7,123 nucleotides of DNA from Rhodoferax sp. (lineage in GTDB: Bacteria; Pseudomonadota; Gammaproteobacteria; Burkholderiales; Burkholderiaceae_C), in the NCBI GenBank assembly GCA_020048795.1, contig JAIFMA010000028.1, positions 1-7,123 on the forward strand, written 5' to 3'. Of this stretch, positions 1 through 5,931 are shown piece after piece. The first letter of the stretch is position 1. The number at the start of each line of letters is the position of its first letter. The notes beneath the pieces were generated by a model. That model searched no databases. It was not told the origin of the DNA and saw only the letters and a list, made by a program, of their open reading frames with translations. The position numbers and the translations under genes were made by a program.

Positions 1-869
1 GCAGCCGTGCCAACCGGGCGCTGGTGCCGGTGGACTGCTCCAGCCTGCCCGAAAACCTGTTCGAGTCTGAGTTGTTTGGCCACGAGCGCGGTGCCTTCAC
101 CGGGGCCAACACCGCCCGTGGTGGGCTGGTCGAGGCGGCCAGCGGCGGCACGCTGTTTTTGGATGAGGTAGGCGACATTCCGCTGACCATGCAGGTCAAG
201 CTGCTGCGCCTGCTGGAAACCGGTACCTACCGGCGCGTGGGCAGCACCGAGCAGCGCCACGCCGACATCCGCGTGGTGTCGGCCACGCACCGCGAGCTCG
301 AACACATGGTGGCGCAGGGGCGTTTTCGTGAAGACCTGTATTACCGGCTCAGCACCTTTCCCATCCACCTGCCGGCGCTGCGCGAACGCCGCGACGACAT
401 TGCCCTGCTGGCAGTTTCACTGCTGACCCGGGTAGCACCGAAACGCAAGCTCAGCCTGGGCGACACTGCCATTGACCTGCTGCAGGTGCAGGACTATCCC
501 GGCAATGTGCGAGAACTGCGCAACCTGCTGGAGCGCTCGGCCTTGTTGTGTGACGGTGATGTACTCGATGCCGGGCATGTGGAGCAGGCGCTGAAATCGG
601 GCCGACGTCCGGCCGCCCCGTTCGCCTCTGCATCGACGCCCACTTTTACCGCACTGCATCAAGCATTGGCCGACGAACCCAATGGCGCTCAGGCCAGCAC
701 CGGTACGCGCGTGGCAAAAGCTGAACCGGGTGCGCTCAAATCAGCCGAGCGCGCCGCCTTGGGTGACATGCTCAAAACCCACCCGGGCAGTCGGGCGGAA
801 CTGGCAGCGCAGTTGGGCATCAGTGAGAGATCGCTTTACCGCAAGATCAAAACCTTGAAGGTGCTGTAA
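1..869 (+). CDS. Sigma-54-dependent transcriptional activator, C-terminal part (5' end outside window)
   Basis: This is the C-terminal part of an NtrC-type enhancer-binding protein, which uses ATP hydrolysis to remodel sigma-54 RNA polymerase into the open complex. The frame is open from base 3, so the GTG at 24 is only an internal codon. Visible are the sigma-54 contact loop GAFTGA (90-107), the Walker B stretch GGTLFLDE (144-167), the arginine-finger region REDLYYRLSTFPIHLPALRER and the sensor II region YPGNVRELRNLLERS. A flexible Ala/Pro/Thr-rich linker of about 45 residues leads to a Fis-type helix-turn-helix (about 735-866, ending LGISERSLYRKIKTLKVL). Walker A and any N-terminal sensory or receiver domain lie before the window, so the signal and targets cannot be told. 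The domain order is standard. The stop is TAA at 867-869. No neighbour shown here has an obvious -24/-12 promoter that would link it to this regulator. Confidence 0.95.
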   Translation, partial: SRANRALVPVDCSSLPENLFESELFGHERGAFTGANTARGGLVEAASGGTLFLDEVGDIPLTMQVKLLRLLETGTYRRVGSTEQRHADIRVVSATHRELEHMVAQGRFREDLYYRLSTFPIHLPALRERRDDIALLAVSLLTRVAPKRKLSLGDTAIDLLQVQDYPGNVRELRNLLERSALLCDGDVLDAGHVEQALKSGRRPAAPFASASTPTFTALHQALADEPNGAQASTGTRVAKAEPGALKSAERAALGDMLKTHPGSRAELAAQLGISERSLYRKIKTLKVL

Positions 870-880
870 AAATATTAAAT

Positions 881-927
881 TGATAGCTGACAGCACAATA
901 TCAATAAGGGCTGGAAGCACATTTTCT
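881..927 (+). repeat. Interspersed repeat, copy A
   Basis: This AT-richer 47-base element starts 11 bases after the activator's stop codon. It aligns without gaps to copies at 2102-2146 and 2862-2908 (reverse strand). Shared blocks are ATAGCTG at bases 3-9, CAGC at 11-14, and ATAAGGGCT at about 24-32. The middle (about 15-23) and the tail vary. From memory, elements of this type are scattered between genes in Comamonadaceae; their function is unknown to me. There is no transposase or long terminal inverted repeat. Confidence 0.8.
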
Positions 928-1066
928 GCTGAACTCCGAGCTGATTCCCGCAATTCCGCCTGACGGGGTTCAGTTTGGCCACGATCCGACCTCAAACACC
1001 GCTAGCCGCCAGCGGTCAACGCCGTACCACGTTGAACCACCCGACGAACTCAGGGCCTCTGTAGAA

Positions 1067-1083
1067 TTGGCATAATCTGCCAA
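1067..1083. promoter_or_regulatory. Palindromic putative operator over a possible -10 element of the parDE operon
   Basis: TTGGCATAATCTGCCAA is a perfect inverted repeat: 6-base arms TTGGCA (1067-1072) and TGCCAA (1078-1083) around a 5-base centre. It ends 21 bases before the antitoxin ATG. It contains CATAAT (1071-1076), a plausible -10 hexamer, although I see no good -35 at normal spacing. ParD-family ribbon-helix-helix antitoxins usually repress their own operon by binding such palindromes, so an autoregulatory operator is the simplest reading. That role is inferred. Confidence 0.5.
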
Positions 1084-1104
1084 CACCCAACCTGGAGAAA
1101 CACC

Positions 1105-1386
1105 ATGCCCACCCGAAACGTTGTGATTACCGCGAAACAAAGCCAGTTGATTGACCAGTGGGTAGCCGCTGGCGATTACCAAAACGCCAGCGAAGTACTG
1201 CGCGAAGGGCTGCGGCTGGTGGAACAAAGCAAAATTGATTTTCAAACGCGCCTGGAGGCTTTCCGGCAGGCGGTCAAACTTGGCATGGCTGACTTCGATG
1301 CCGGCAACTATCAAACTTTTGAGTCAGACGAGGCACTAGAAGCCGATTTGGATGCCATGACCGCAGAAGTCTTGGGTGAGGAGTGA
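1105..1386 (+). CDS. parD: ParD-family (ribbon-helix-helix) antitoxin
   Basis: This is a 93-residue antitoxin of a type II toxin-antitoxin pair. It would bind and neutralise the ParE-like toxin encoded next, and repress the operon as a DNA-binding dimer. The N-terminus has the ribbon-helix-helix pattern: a strand around residues 4-9 (RNVVIT), a helix (QSQLIDQWVAAGDY) and then NASEVLREGLRLVE, the conserved block of ParD proteins. The C-terminal half is acidic (DEALEADLDAMTAEVLGEE), as expected of the part that wraps the toxin. The start is ATG with GGAGA (1094-1098) six bases upstream. Its last four bases overlap the toxin start (GTGA at 1383-1386), which points to translational coupling. Family assignment is strong; the symbol is by family and not by orthology. 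Confidence 0.9.
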   Translation: MPTRNVVITAKQSQLIDQWVAAGDYQNASEVLREGLRLVEQSKIDFQTRLEAFRQAVKLGMADFDAGNYQTFESDEALEADLDAMTAEVLGEE

Positions 1387-1724
1387 ATAGCAAACCCTGG
1401 CTGGTCCGAAAAGGCTTTACCGCCAATGCCGATTACGCCAGCATTTTGCGCTGGACAATGCACCAATTTGGCAAGGACCAAGCCCGGATTTACGCCAAAA
1501 CCCTGGGCGCAGCACTGCGTGACCTGCGCGCTGGCCCCTCAATCGTCGGCAGCAAACCTTGCCTTGACATGGCCGAAGATATTTACACCTTGCATGTGGC
1601 CAGACAGGGACGCGCTGGGCGGCATTTGGTTGTTTTCAGGGTCAACAGTGACCAACACCAGATCGACATCCTGCGCATCCTGCATGACGGCATGGACTTG
1701 CCACGCCATCTGACGCTGCACTGA
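1383..1724 (+). CDS. parE: ParE/RelE-superfamily toxin
   Basis: This is a 113-residue toxin partner of the upstream antitoxin. ParE proteins typically poison DNA gyrase, whereas related RelE proteins cut mRNA on the ribosome; sequence alone does not settle the target. Family features seen are an N-terminal helical region (YASILRWTMHQFGKDQARIYAKTLGAALRDL), a core with DIYTLHVARQGRAGRHLVVFRV, and the C-terminal ILRILHDGMDLPRHL typical of ParE-like members. It starts at GTG 1383, overlapping the antitoxin stop by four bases, with a purine-rich GGTGAGG just upstream inside parD. There is no frameshift, so the pair looks intact and able to act. The next reading frame (1725) starts directly after its TGA. 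Confidence 0.88.
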   Translation: MNSKPWLVRKGFTANADYASILRWTMHQFGKDQARIYAKTLGAALRDLRAGPSIVGSKPCLDMAEDIYTLHVARQGRAGRHLVVFRVNSDQHQIDILRILHDGMDLPRHLTLH

Positions 1725-2098
1725 ATGCCCCGCACCATGACACCCACTTCCCCGCCATTGCCCCCGCCCTCCATCCGGATGGCCGCGCAAAGCACGGCGC
1801 TGCAGCCCGAGATGTTTCAGCGCGACCTGATGGCCGGCCTGACGCGCGCGCTGTTGCGCAGCCCATCGCACCGGCTTGGTTCCGGATAGCATCAACGCCG
1901 GGCGCAACCAGGACGTGCACCCCGGCATGGTGCTGCTATCCACCGCGCAGGGCGTGGCCCGCGCCCAGTGGCGCACCAAGGGGTATTGACGCTGATGGCG
2001 ACGACGACGGCCTGGGCGCAGTGCTGGACTTTGACGACATGGGCAGCGTGCAGAAACGCCTGGCAGCCACTCGCCCGGCAGTCGATAACATACTCTAA
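1725..2098 (+). pseudogene. Decayed coding remnant, possibly of a DEAD/DEAH-type helicase or restriction subunit
   Basis: This stretch carries protein-like segments in three successive frames. Frame 1 runs from ATG 1725 to TAG 1887 (54 residues) and includes LQPEMFQRDLMAGLTRALL, reminiscent of the region just before Walker A in SF2 helicases. A second frame runs before TGA 1987 and includes GLVPDSINAGRNQDVHPGM and LLSTAQGVARAQWRTKG. It passes into a third frame, IDADGDDDGLGAVLDF, onward to ...RPAVDNIL and TAA at 2096-2098. The second and third frames rejoin exactly if one G is removed from the GGGG run at 1980-1983. The junction between the first and second (about 1855-1875) looks like an internal deletion, since no Walker A motif is present. 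The helicase assignment is from memory and weak. It could instead be fragments of two different genes. No function is expected. Confidence 0.4.
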
Positions 2099-2101
2099 TA
2101 T

Positions 2102-2146
2102 TTATAGCTGTCAGCGCATATTTCATAAGGGCTAGAGGCAATTTTT
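2102..2146 (+). repeat. Interspersed repeat, copy B, reaching the methyltransferase start codon
   Basis: This is a second copy of the 47-base element, in the same orientation as copy A. It shares ATAGCTG, CAGC and CATAAGGGCT with the other copies and ends in an A/T run that leads directly into ATG 2147. Within it, AGAGG (2134-2138) lies eight bases before that ATG and is the only Shine-Dalgarno candidate, so the element appears to provide the translation signal of the following gene. It starts four bases after the stop of the decayed remnant. Confidence 0.8.
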
Positions 2147-2837
2147 ATGCAACAAAAAGACCACTGGGAAAGCATTTATTCCACCAAGTCACCCGACGGC
2201 GTGAGCTGGTTTCAGCCGCACGCCGACACCTCGATGCGGCTGATTCGCAGCAGTTGCCCGGACCACCAGGCCAGCGTCATCGACGTGGGCGGTGGCGCAT
2301 CGACGCTGGTGGACGACCTGCTTGATGACGGTTACCGCCATGTCACGGTGCTCGATTTGTCGGGGCGCATCGACGCTGGTGGACGACCTGCTTGATGACG
2401 GTTACCGCCATGTCACGGTGCTCGATTTGTCGGGGGCCGCGCTGGCGCAAAGCCGCAACCGCCTGGGCGAGCGCGGTGAGAGCGTGTGCTGGCTGGTGGC
2501 CGACATCACCCACGCCGATCTGGCACCGCACAGCATCGACCTGTGGCACGACCGCGCGGTGTTCCACTTTTTGACCACGCCCGAAGACCGCGCGGCTTAT
2601 GTCAGGCAGGTGCTGCATGCGCTCAAGCCCGGTGGACACGTCATCATGGCCACGTTTGGCAGCAACGGCCCCTTGCAATGCAGCGGCCTGCCGGTGGTGC
2701 GCTACGCGCCCGATGCCTTGCACGCCGAATTTGGTGAGCCGTTCACCCTGCTGGCGCACGAAGAGCAACTGCACCACACCCCGTTTGGTACCGATCAGCA
2801 ATTCATCTTTTGCATGTGCCGCAAGATGCTGGCCTGA
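2147..2837 (+). pseudogene. Class I SAM-dependent methyltransferase, frameshifted by a tandem duplication
   Basis: The gene encodes a small cytoplasmic methyltransferase of the Rossmann type. The N-terminus KDHWESIYSTKSPDGVSWFQ is typical of a family of uncharacterised methyltransferases. Motif I is VIDVGGGAS (residues 44-52), an acidic LDLS follows strand 2 (about 69-72), and LKPGGHVIMATF marks the later core strand. Substrate is unknown. The reading frame from 2147 stops at TGA 2393-2395 after 82 residues, because an exact 70-bp unit is present twice (2294-2363 and 2364-2433). Deleting one unit gives a continuous 206-residue protein ending at TGA 2835-2837, normal in length for the family. 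As written, only a truncated N-terminal product or a separately initiated C-terminal product (for example from GTG 2292) could be made, and neither should be an active enzyme. The start ATG has AGAGG eight bases upstream, inside repeat copy B. Confidence 0.85.
2294..2435 (+). repeat. Exact 70-bp tandem duplication inside the methyltransferase gene
   Basis: Bases 2294-2365 and 2364-2435 are identical over 72 positions at an offset of 70, so the unit is 70 bp with a 2-base GG overlap at the joint. The first mismatches outside are T2293/G2363 and C2366/G2436. The unit encodes the segment from GGGAS through TVLDLSG. Because 70 is not a multiple of three, the second copy shifts the frame. There are no differences between copies, so the event is recent, or it is an assembly artefact. 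Confidence 0.95.
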
Positions 2838-2861
2838 AAACTGCCGCGCCAGCATTTCTAA

Positions 2862-2908
2862 GAGAAATTGCGCTGTAGCCCTTATGCAGAAAGCGCTGGC
2901 AGCTATCA
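2862..2908 (-). repeat. Interspersed repeat, copy C, inverted
   Basis: On the minus strand this copy reads TGATAGCTGCCAGCGCTT, then CATAAGGGCT, then an A/T-rich tail. It matches copies A and B without gaps. It fills most of the 79-base gap between the convergent methyltransferase and lipocalin genes and ends eight bases from the lipocalin stop codon. The blocks AGCGCTT and AAGGGCT are an imperfect inverted pair, so a weak hairpin is possible, but there is no T-run of a classical terminator. Confidence 0.8.
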
Positions 2909-2916
2909 ATAAATGA

Positions 2917-3456
2917 CTATGGTGCCGCTTGGGGTGTGTAACGCAACTGGCCCAGGTCATAACCCTGTGCCGTTGCTGCCGCCAGCGCGGCATCGAGCAA
3001 AGGCTTGGGCAATTGCGGTGTGCGCGACAACACCCACAGGTATTTGCGGTTCGGGTTGCCCACCACAGCCCAGCGGTAATCGTCGTCCAGTCCCAGCACC
3101 CAGTAGTCGGCCTTGAACGGCCAGAAGAATGACACCTTGAGACGGCTGTTGCGCCAGCCCTCGACCACCGTGGCCACGCCCTTGGCCTCATCAAAGCCGC
3201 CCTCGGTGCGGCAGCGGTTGGTGACTTCGACCCGGCCATCGGTGCCCAGCGCGTAGTGGGCGGTGCTGTCGCCGACACACTGGCGCTGAAAAAACATCGG
3301 AAAACTGGCAATTTCAAACCACTTGCCCGCATACCGCGCCAGATCAACGGCCGCCACGCTGGCTACTGGTGTGTCAGCAACGCCAAGGCTTTGCGCGGTG
3401 CCCAGGCTTGCCCAACCCAGCCAGCAGAGGCCCAGGAATAAAGATTTAAAACGCAC
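2917..3456 (-). CDS. Blc-type bacterial lipocalin, exported
   Basis: This 179-residue lipocalin is a beta-barrel protein of the cell envelope that binds fatty acids or lysophospholipids in characterised relatives (E. coli Blc). Residues 1-22 form a signal peptide (MRFKSLFLGLCWLGWASLGT core, probable cleavage near TAQ/S). The lipocalin signature GKW is at residues 44-46 (YAGKWFEIASFP). The Blc-specific blocks NPNRKYLWVLSRTP (134-147) and FWPFKADYWVLGLD are present. Cys60 and Cys82 could form a disulfide. Blc is normally a lipoprotein, but the only signal-peptide cysteine (Cys11, in LGLC) sits inside the hydrophobic core without a good lipobox. This one is probably soluble in the periplasm. The start is GTG at 3456, chosen because AAAAGGAG (3463-3470, minus strand) lies six bases upstream. 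It is the last gene of the minus-strand lipid gene set, 46 bases after the broken hydrolase. Confidence 0.93.
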   Translation of the reverse strand: MRFKSLFLGLCWLGWASLGTAQSLGVADTPVASVAAVDLARYAGKWFEIASFPMFFQRQCVGDSTAHYALGTDGRVEVTNRCRTEGGFDEAKGVATVVEGWRNSRLKVSFFWPFKADYWVLGLDDDYRWAVVGNPNRKYLWVLSRTPQLPKPLLDAALAAATAQGYDLGQLRYTPQAAP

Positions 3457-3462
3457 ACCACA

Positions 3463-3470
3463 CTCCTTTT
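3463..3470 (-). promoter_or_regulatory. Ribosome binding site deciding the GTG start of the lipocalin
   Basis: On the minus strand this reads AAAAGGAG, a near-ideal Shine-Dalgarno sequence, followed by TGTGGT and GTG at 3456. It is the strongest ribosome binding site in the window and supports GTG as start. The gene can thus be translated well even though the frame upstream is broken. Confidence 0.75.
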
Positions 3471-3502
3471 GAAAAAACCACAGCCCAGAACATCCCGGCT
3501 GC

Positions 3503-4385
3503 CTACGATGCTGCTGCCGAGCAGTGGGCCATAACCGCGGCGGCGAGCCGTGGCAGCAAGGGGCTGGGCAGGTCGTGCCCCATGCCGTCGATCACCAGCA
3601 GTTTGGCACCCGGCACGTTGGCCGCCGTGTCTTGCCCGGCGGCCAGCGGCACCAGCGGATCGGCACGGCCATGGATCACCAGCGTCGGGGCCGTGATGCG
3701 GCGCAGCAACGCACGCCGGTCACCGCTGGATATCACCGCCAGCAGTTGGTGCCGCGTGCCGGCCGGATCATAGGCACGCTTCACGTTGCGCCGCACGCGC
3801 TCGCGCATGCTGGCTTCAGGCTCCGGATAGGCCGGGCTACCAATCACGCCAAACACCTGCACCAGATGGTTGACCACCGATTCCACATCGTGCGGATTGG
3901 GCGGGCGGCCCAGCAGCGCCTGGCGCGCCTTGCGACTCGGCAGGGGCAGACGCGGGTTGCCGCTGGACGACATGATGGACGTCAGGCTCAGCACCCGCTG
4001 CGCAAACTGGGCCGCCAGCACCTGCGCAATCATGCCGCCCATCGAGGCACCGACCACATGGGCGCGCCATGTCCTGCAAACGGTAGGGTATGCGCAGCGG
4101 CAGCCGCAGCAGCGAGGCCGCCACCGCCCGCCAGACCCGTGGCAGCCGGCCCGCCGGTGCCCGCGCCGACAAACCGCTGTCGCGGTTGTCAAAGCGCACC
4201 ACCCGAAAACCACCCTGCACCAGCGCCTGGCAAAACGCATCCGGCCAACTGGTGAGTTGCATGCCCAGCCCCATGATCAGCAGAATGGCCGGATACGCCG
4301 GGTCGCCCAGCGACTCGTATTCAATGGGCCAATCACCCGCCGTGCGCATGCTCAGGGCTTGCCCATGAATAGGCTGGTGGGCCAA
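3503..4385 (-). pseudogene. Alpha/beta hydrolase broken by a frameshift and probable internal deletion
   Basis: Two frames together make one alpha/beta-fold hydrolase (esterase/lipase-like). The N-terminal part, readable from TTG 4385 or ATG 4349, has the oxyanion region LLIMGLGMQLTSW and VVRFDNRDSGLS, and runs in frame to IPYRLQDM (ATG at 4070-4068). The C-terminal part is in the next frame and resumes at RAHVVGASMGGMIAQ. It carries the nucleophile elbow G-A-S-M-G-G, the acid region VIHGRADPLVP and the histidine in DGMGHDLP, so the catalytic triad is otherwise intact. Relatives have about 14 residues (a helix with LLDALG) between the Met and the Arg-Ala-His; here a single base remains. That suggests a loss of about 41 bases rather than a simple one-base error. 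The start is uncertain because neither candidate has a good Shine-Dalgarno sequence. It lies 27 bases downstream of the WS/DGAT gene on the same strand. Confidence 0.85.
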
Positions 4386-4412
4386 ATAGGCATGGTATTC
4401 GCGGGCAAGTCA

Positions 4413-5927
4413 TCAAGCTGCTTGCTTGGGTGGAGCCGAGCGTGATGGAGATTTCTTCCGTGGAACCCGTGGCCTGGGTGCCGCGGTTGCAGCCGTTGGC
4501 GTGGTCAGTGCCAGATATTCCTGAAAGCTGTCGCGCAGGCACTGGGCAAACACCTCGGGGTCGGGCAGTTGCTCGTAACACGCGGTGAACGAAATCACCA
4601 GCATGCCGGCGTAGCTGGTGACCGAGAACACCAGCCCCATGCCATCGGTGATCGGCATGATGGCCGACAAATAGGTCAGCCGCGCGCCTTGCAGGTACAA
4701 GGGCATCTCAGGGCCCAGCACATTGGTGATGCTGCAATTGGCCAGCGGCGTCCAGTCGCCCAGGCGTGCCGAGGCGGCGCGCATCATCTTGCTGGTGGCG
4801 GCAATCGCCAGCGCCGGCGCGCGGCTGGCCAGGTCGGTCAGGCCGCGTGCGTTTTCGGCCTGGTTCATGACATCCGATGACGAGGTGGTGGCGTGGATGG
4901 CCTGCAGCCGCAACACCGGATCGGCCTGGTCGGTTTGCAGGCTCACCCGCACCCAGGAAAAACTGGCTCCATCCGAACCGGTGGCACCTGGCACGGCGAT
5001 GGGTGCTGCGGCCAGCAAACTCTCCACCGGCAATTCGGCCTGCAAGTCAAGGTAGCGCCGCAAACCGCCAGCACACACCGCCAGCACCACGTCGTTGACG
5101 GTGGCGCCATCGACCAGGCTGCGAATGCGCTTGAAATCTTCCAGCGCAAAACGTCGCGTGTCAAATACCCGGTGCGCGGACACCGCGGTGTTGAATCGGG
5201 TGGCCGGAAAGTCATGCGGACGGTGCCAAAACTCACCGGCAAAGGTCTTGACCGTCAAGGCCACCATGCCCAACCCCTGCGACACCGAGCCGGCCATGCG
5301 CAGTGGAAAACTTGCTGCATGAAGTCCGGCACGCAGCATCAGCGCCAGGGTGCCGGGTGGCGACTGCGGAAACCAGGGCCGCGCCGGCGGGTCAGGCGGC
5401 GGGTTGGGGCTGATGTCGTGCAGCAGCGTGGTGATTTCATGCTCATGCGTCACATCCACTGCGGCATGGTGCACCTTGAGCAGCACGGCAAAACTGCCCA
5501 CCGGCAAGTCCAGAAAGCTGTCAAGCCCCTCAATCACATACATTTCCCACAGCGGGCGCTGCAGGTCCAGCGGGCGCGCATGGATGCGTGAGGCCTGGAT
5601 GCAAAACTGGCGCCAGTCACCCGGCTTGGGCAGGGCAATGTGGCGCACGTGGTACTCGATGTCAAAGTTCTCGTCTTCCGCCCAATAGGGGTAGTCCAGG
5701 TCCAGCGGCACACGCAGGATCTTTTGCCGGAACACCGGCAACTGGTTCAGCCGGTTTTCCAAATGCGTCAGGATCTGCTTGAAGCGCACCACGCCACCGG
5801 GGGCGGTGGTCTGGTCGTAAATGTGCAGCAGCGAGACATTCGAATTGGCGTGTTCCGAGTCCGAGTAAATAAAGGCGGCATCGCTTTCGCCAAGCTGGCG
5901 CAGAGGGGGTTTGGGGGCGTGTGGCAT
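4413..5927 (-). CDS. Wax ester synthase/diacylglycerol O-acyltransferase (WS/DGAT), complete
   Basis: This 504-residue bifunctional-type acyltransferase would move a fatty acyl group from acyl-CoA to a long-chain alcohol (wax ester) or diacylglycerol (triacylglycerol) at the inner membrane or lipid-body surface. Family blocks in order are an N-terminal domain, PLW (125-127, in RPLWEMYVIEGL), the active-site region KVHHAAVDV (151-159), the VNDVVLAVCAGGLRRYL block with the ND motif (278-279), and a C-terminal domain with NVLGPEMPLYLQG and DGMGLVFSVTSYAG. The catalytic motif is normally HHxxxDG. His153, His154 and Asp158 are kept, but the glycine is Val159. The last 30 residues are a basic Pro/Ala/Lys/Arg tail. 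The ATG at 5927 is preceded by GGAGA nine bases upstream, overlapping the end of the hydrolase gene whose stop is four bases away, so the two are likely co-translated. Substrate range cannot be read from sequence. Confidence 0.93.
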   Translation of the reverse strand: MPHAPKPPLRQLGESDAAFIYSDSEHANSNVSLLHIYDQTTAPGGVVRFKQILTHLENRLNQLPVFRQKILRVPLDLDYPYWAEDENFDIEYHVRHIALPKPGDWRQFCIQASRIHARPLDLQRPLWEMYVIEGLDSFLDLPVGSFAVLLKVHHAAVDVTHEHEITTLLHDISPNPPPDPPARPWFPQSPPGTLALMLRAGLHAASFPLRMAGSVSQGLGMVALTVKTFAGEFWHRPHDFPATRFNTAVSAHRVFDTRRFALEDFKRIRSLVDGATVNDVVLAVCAGGLRRYLDLQAELPVESLLAAAPIAVPGATGSDGASFSWVRVSLQTDQADPVLRLQAIHATTSSSDVMNQAENARGLTDLASRAPALAIAATSKMMRAASARLGDWTPLANCSITNVLGPEMPLYLQGARLTYLSAIMPITDGMGLVFSVTSYAGMLVISFTACYEQLPDPEVFAQCLRDSFQEYLALTTPTAATAAPRPRVPRKKSPSRSAPPKQAA

Positions 5928-5931
5928 GGTG

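Noticed and set aside
1032..1076. TTGAAC (1032-1037) with CATAAT (1071-1076) as a sigma-70 promoter
   Set aside because: The spacer is 33 bases, far too long; no acceptable -35 is found at 16-18 bases.
970..1314. Minus-strand frame opposite parD, initially considered as a third gene of the toxin-antitoxin locus
   Set aside because: It is mostly the complement of parD, and the part outside it has no recognisable family pattern.
1539..2141. Minus-strand open frame across the toxin and the remnant
   Set aside because: It overlaps the clear parE gene, is Arg/Gly/Ala-rich and has no motif or ribosome binding site.
2838..2916. Rho-independent terminator between the convergent methyltransferase and lipocalin genes
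   Set aside because: Only imperfect pairing within repeat copy C and no T-run on either strand.
2343..3347. Long minus-strand open frame spanning the lipocalin and the methyltransferase
   Set aside because: It runs across two recognised genes in wrong frames and through a repeat, without any recognisable domain.
3524..4255. Long plus-strand open frame opposite the broken hydrolase
   Set aside because: Composition is His/Arg/Gln/Ala-rich with no motif; it is the reverse shadow of the hydrolase in high-GC DNA.
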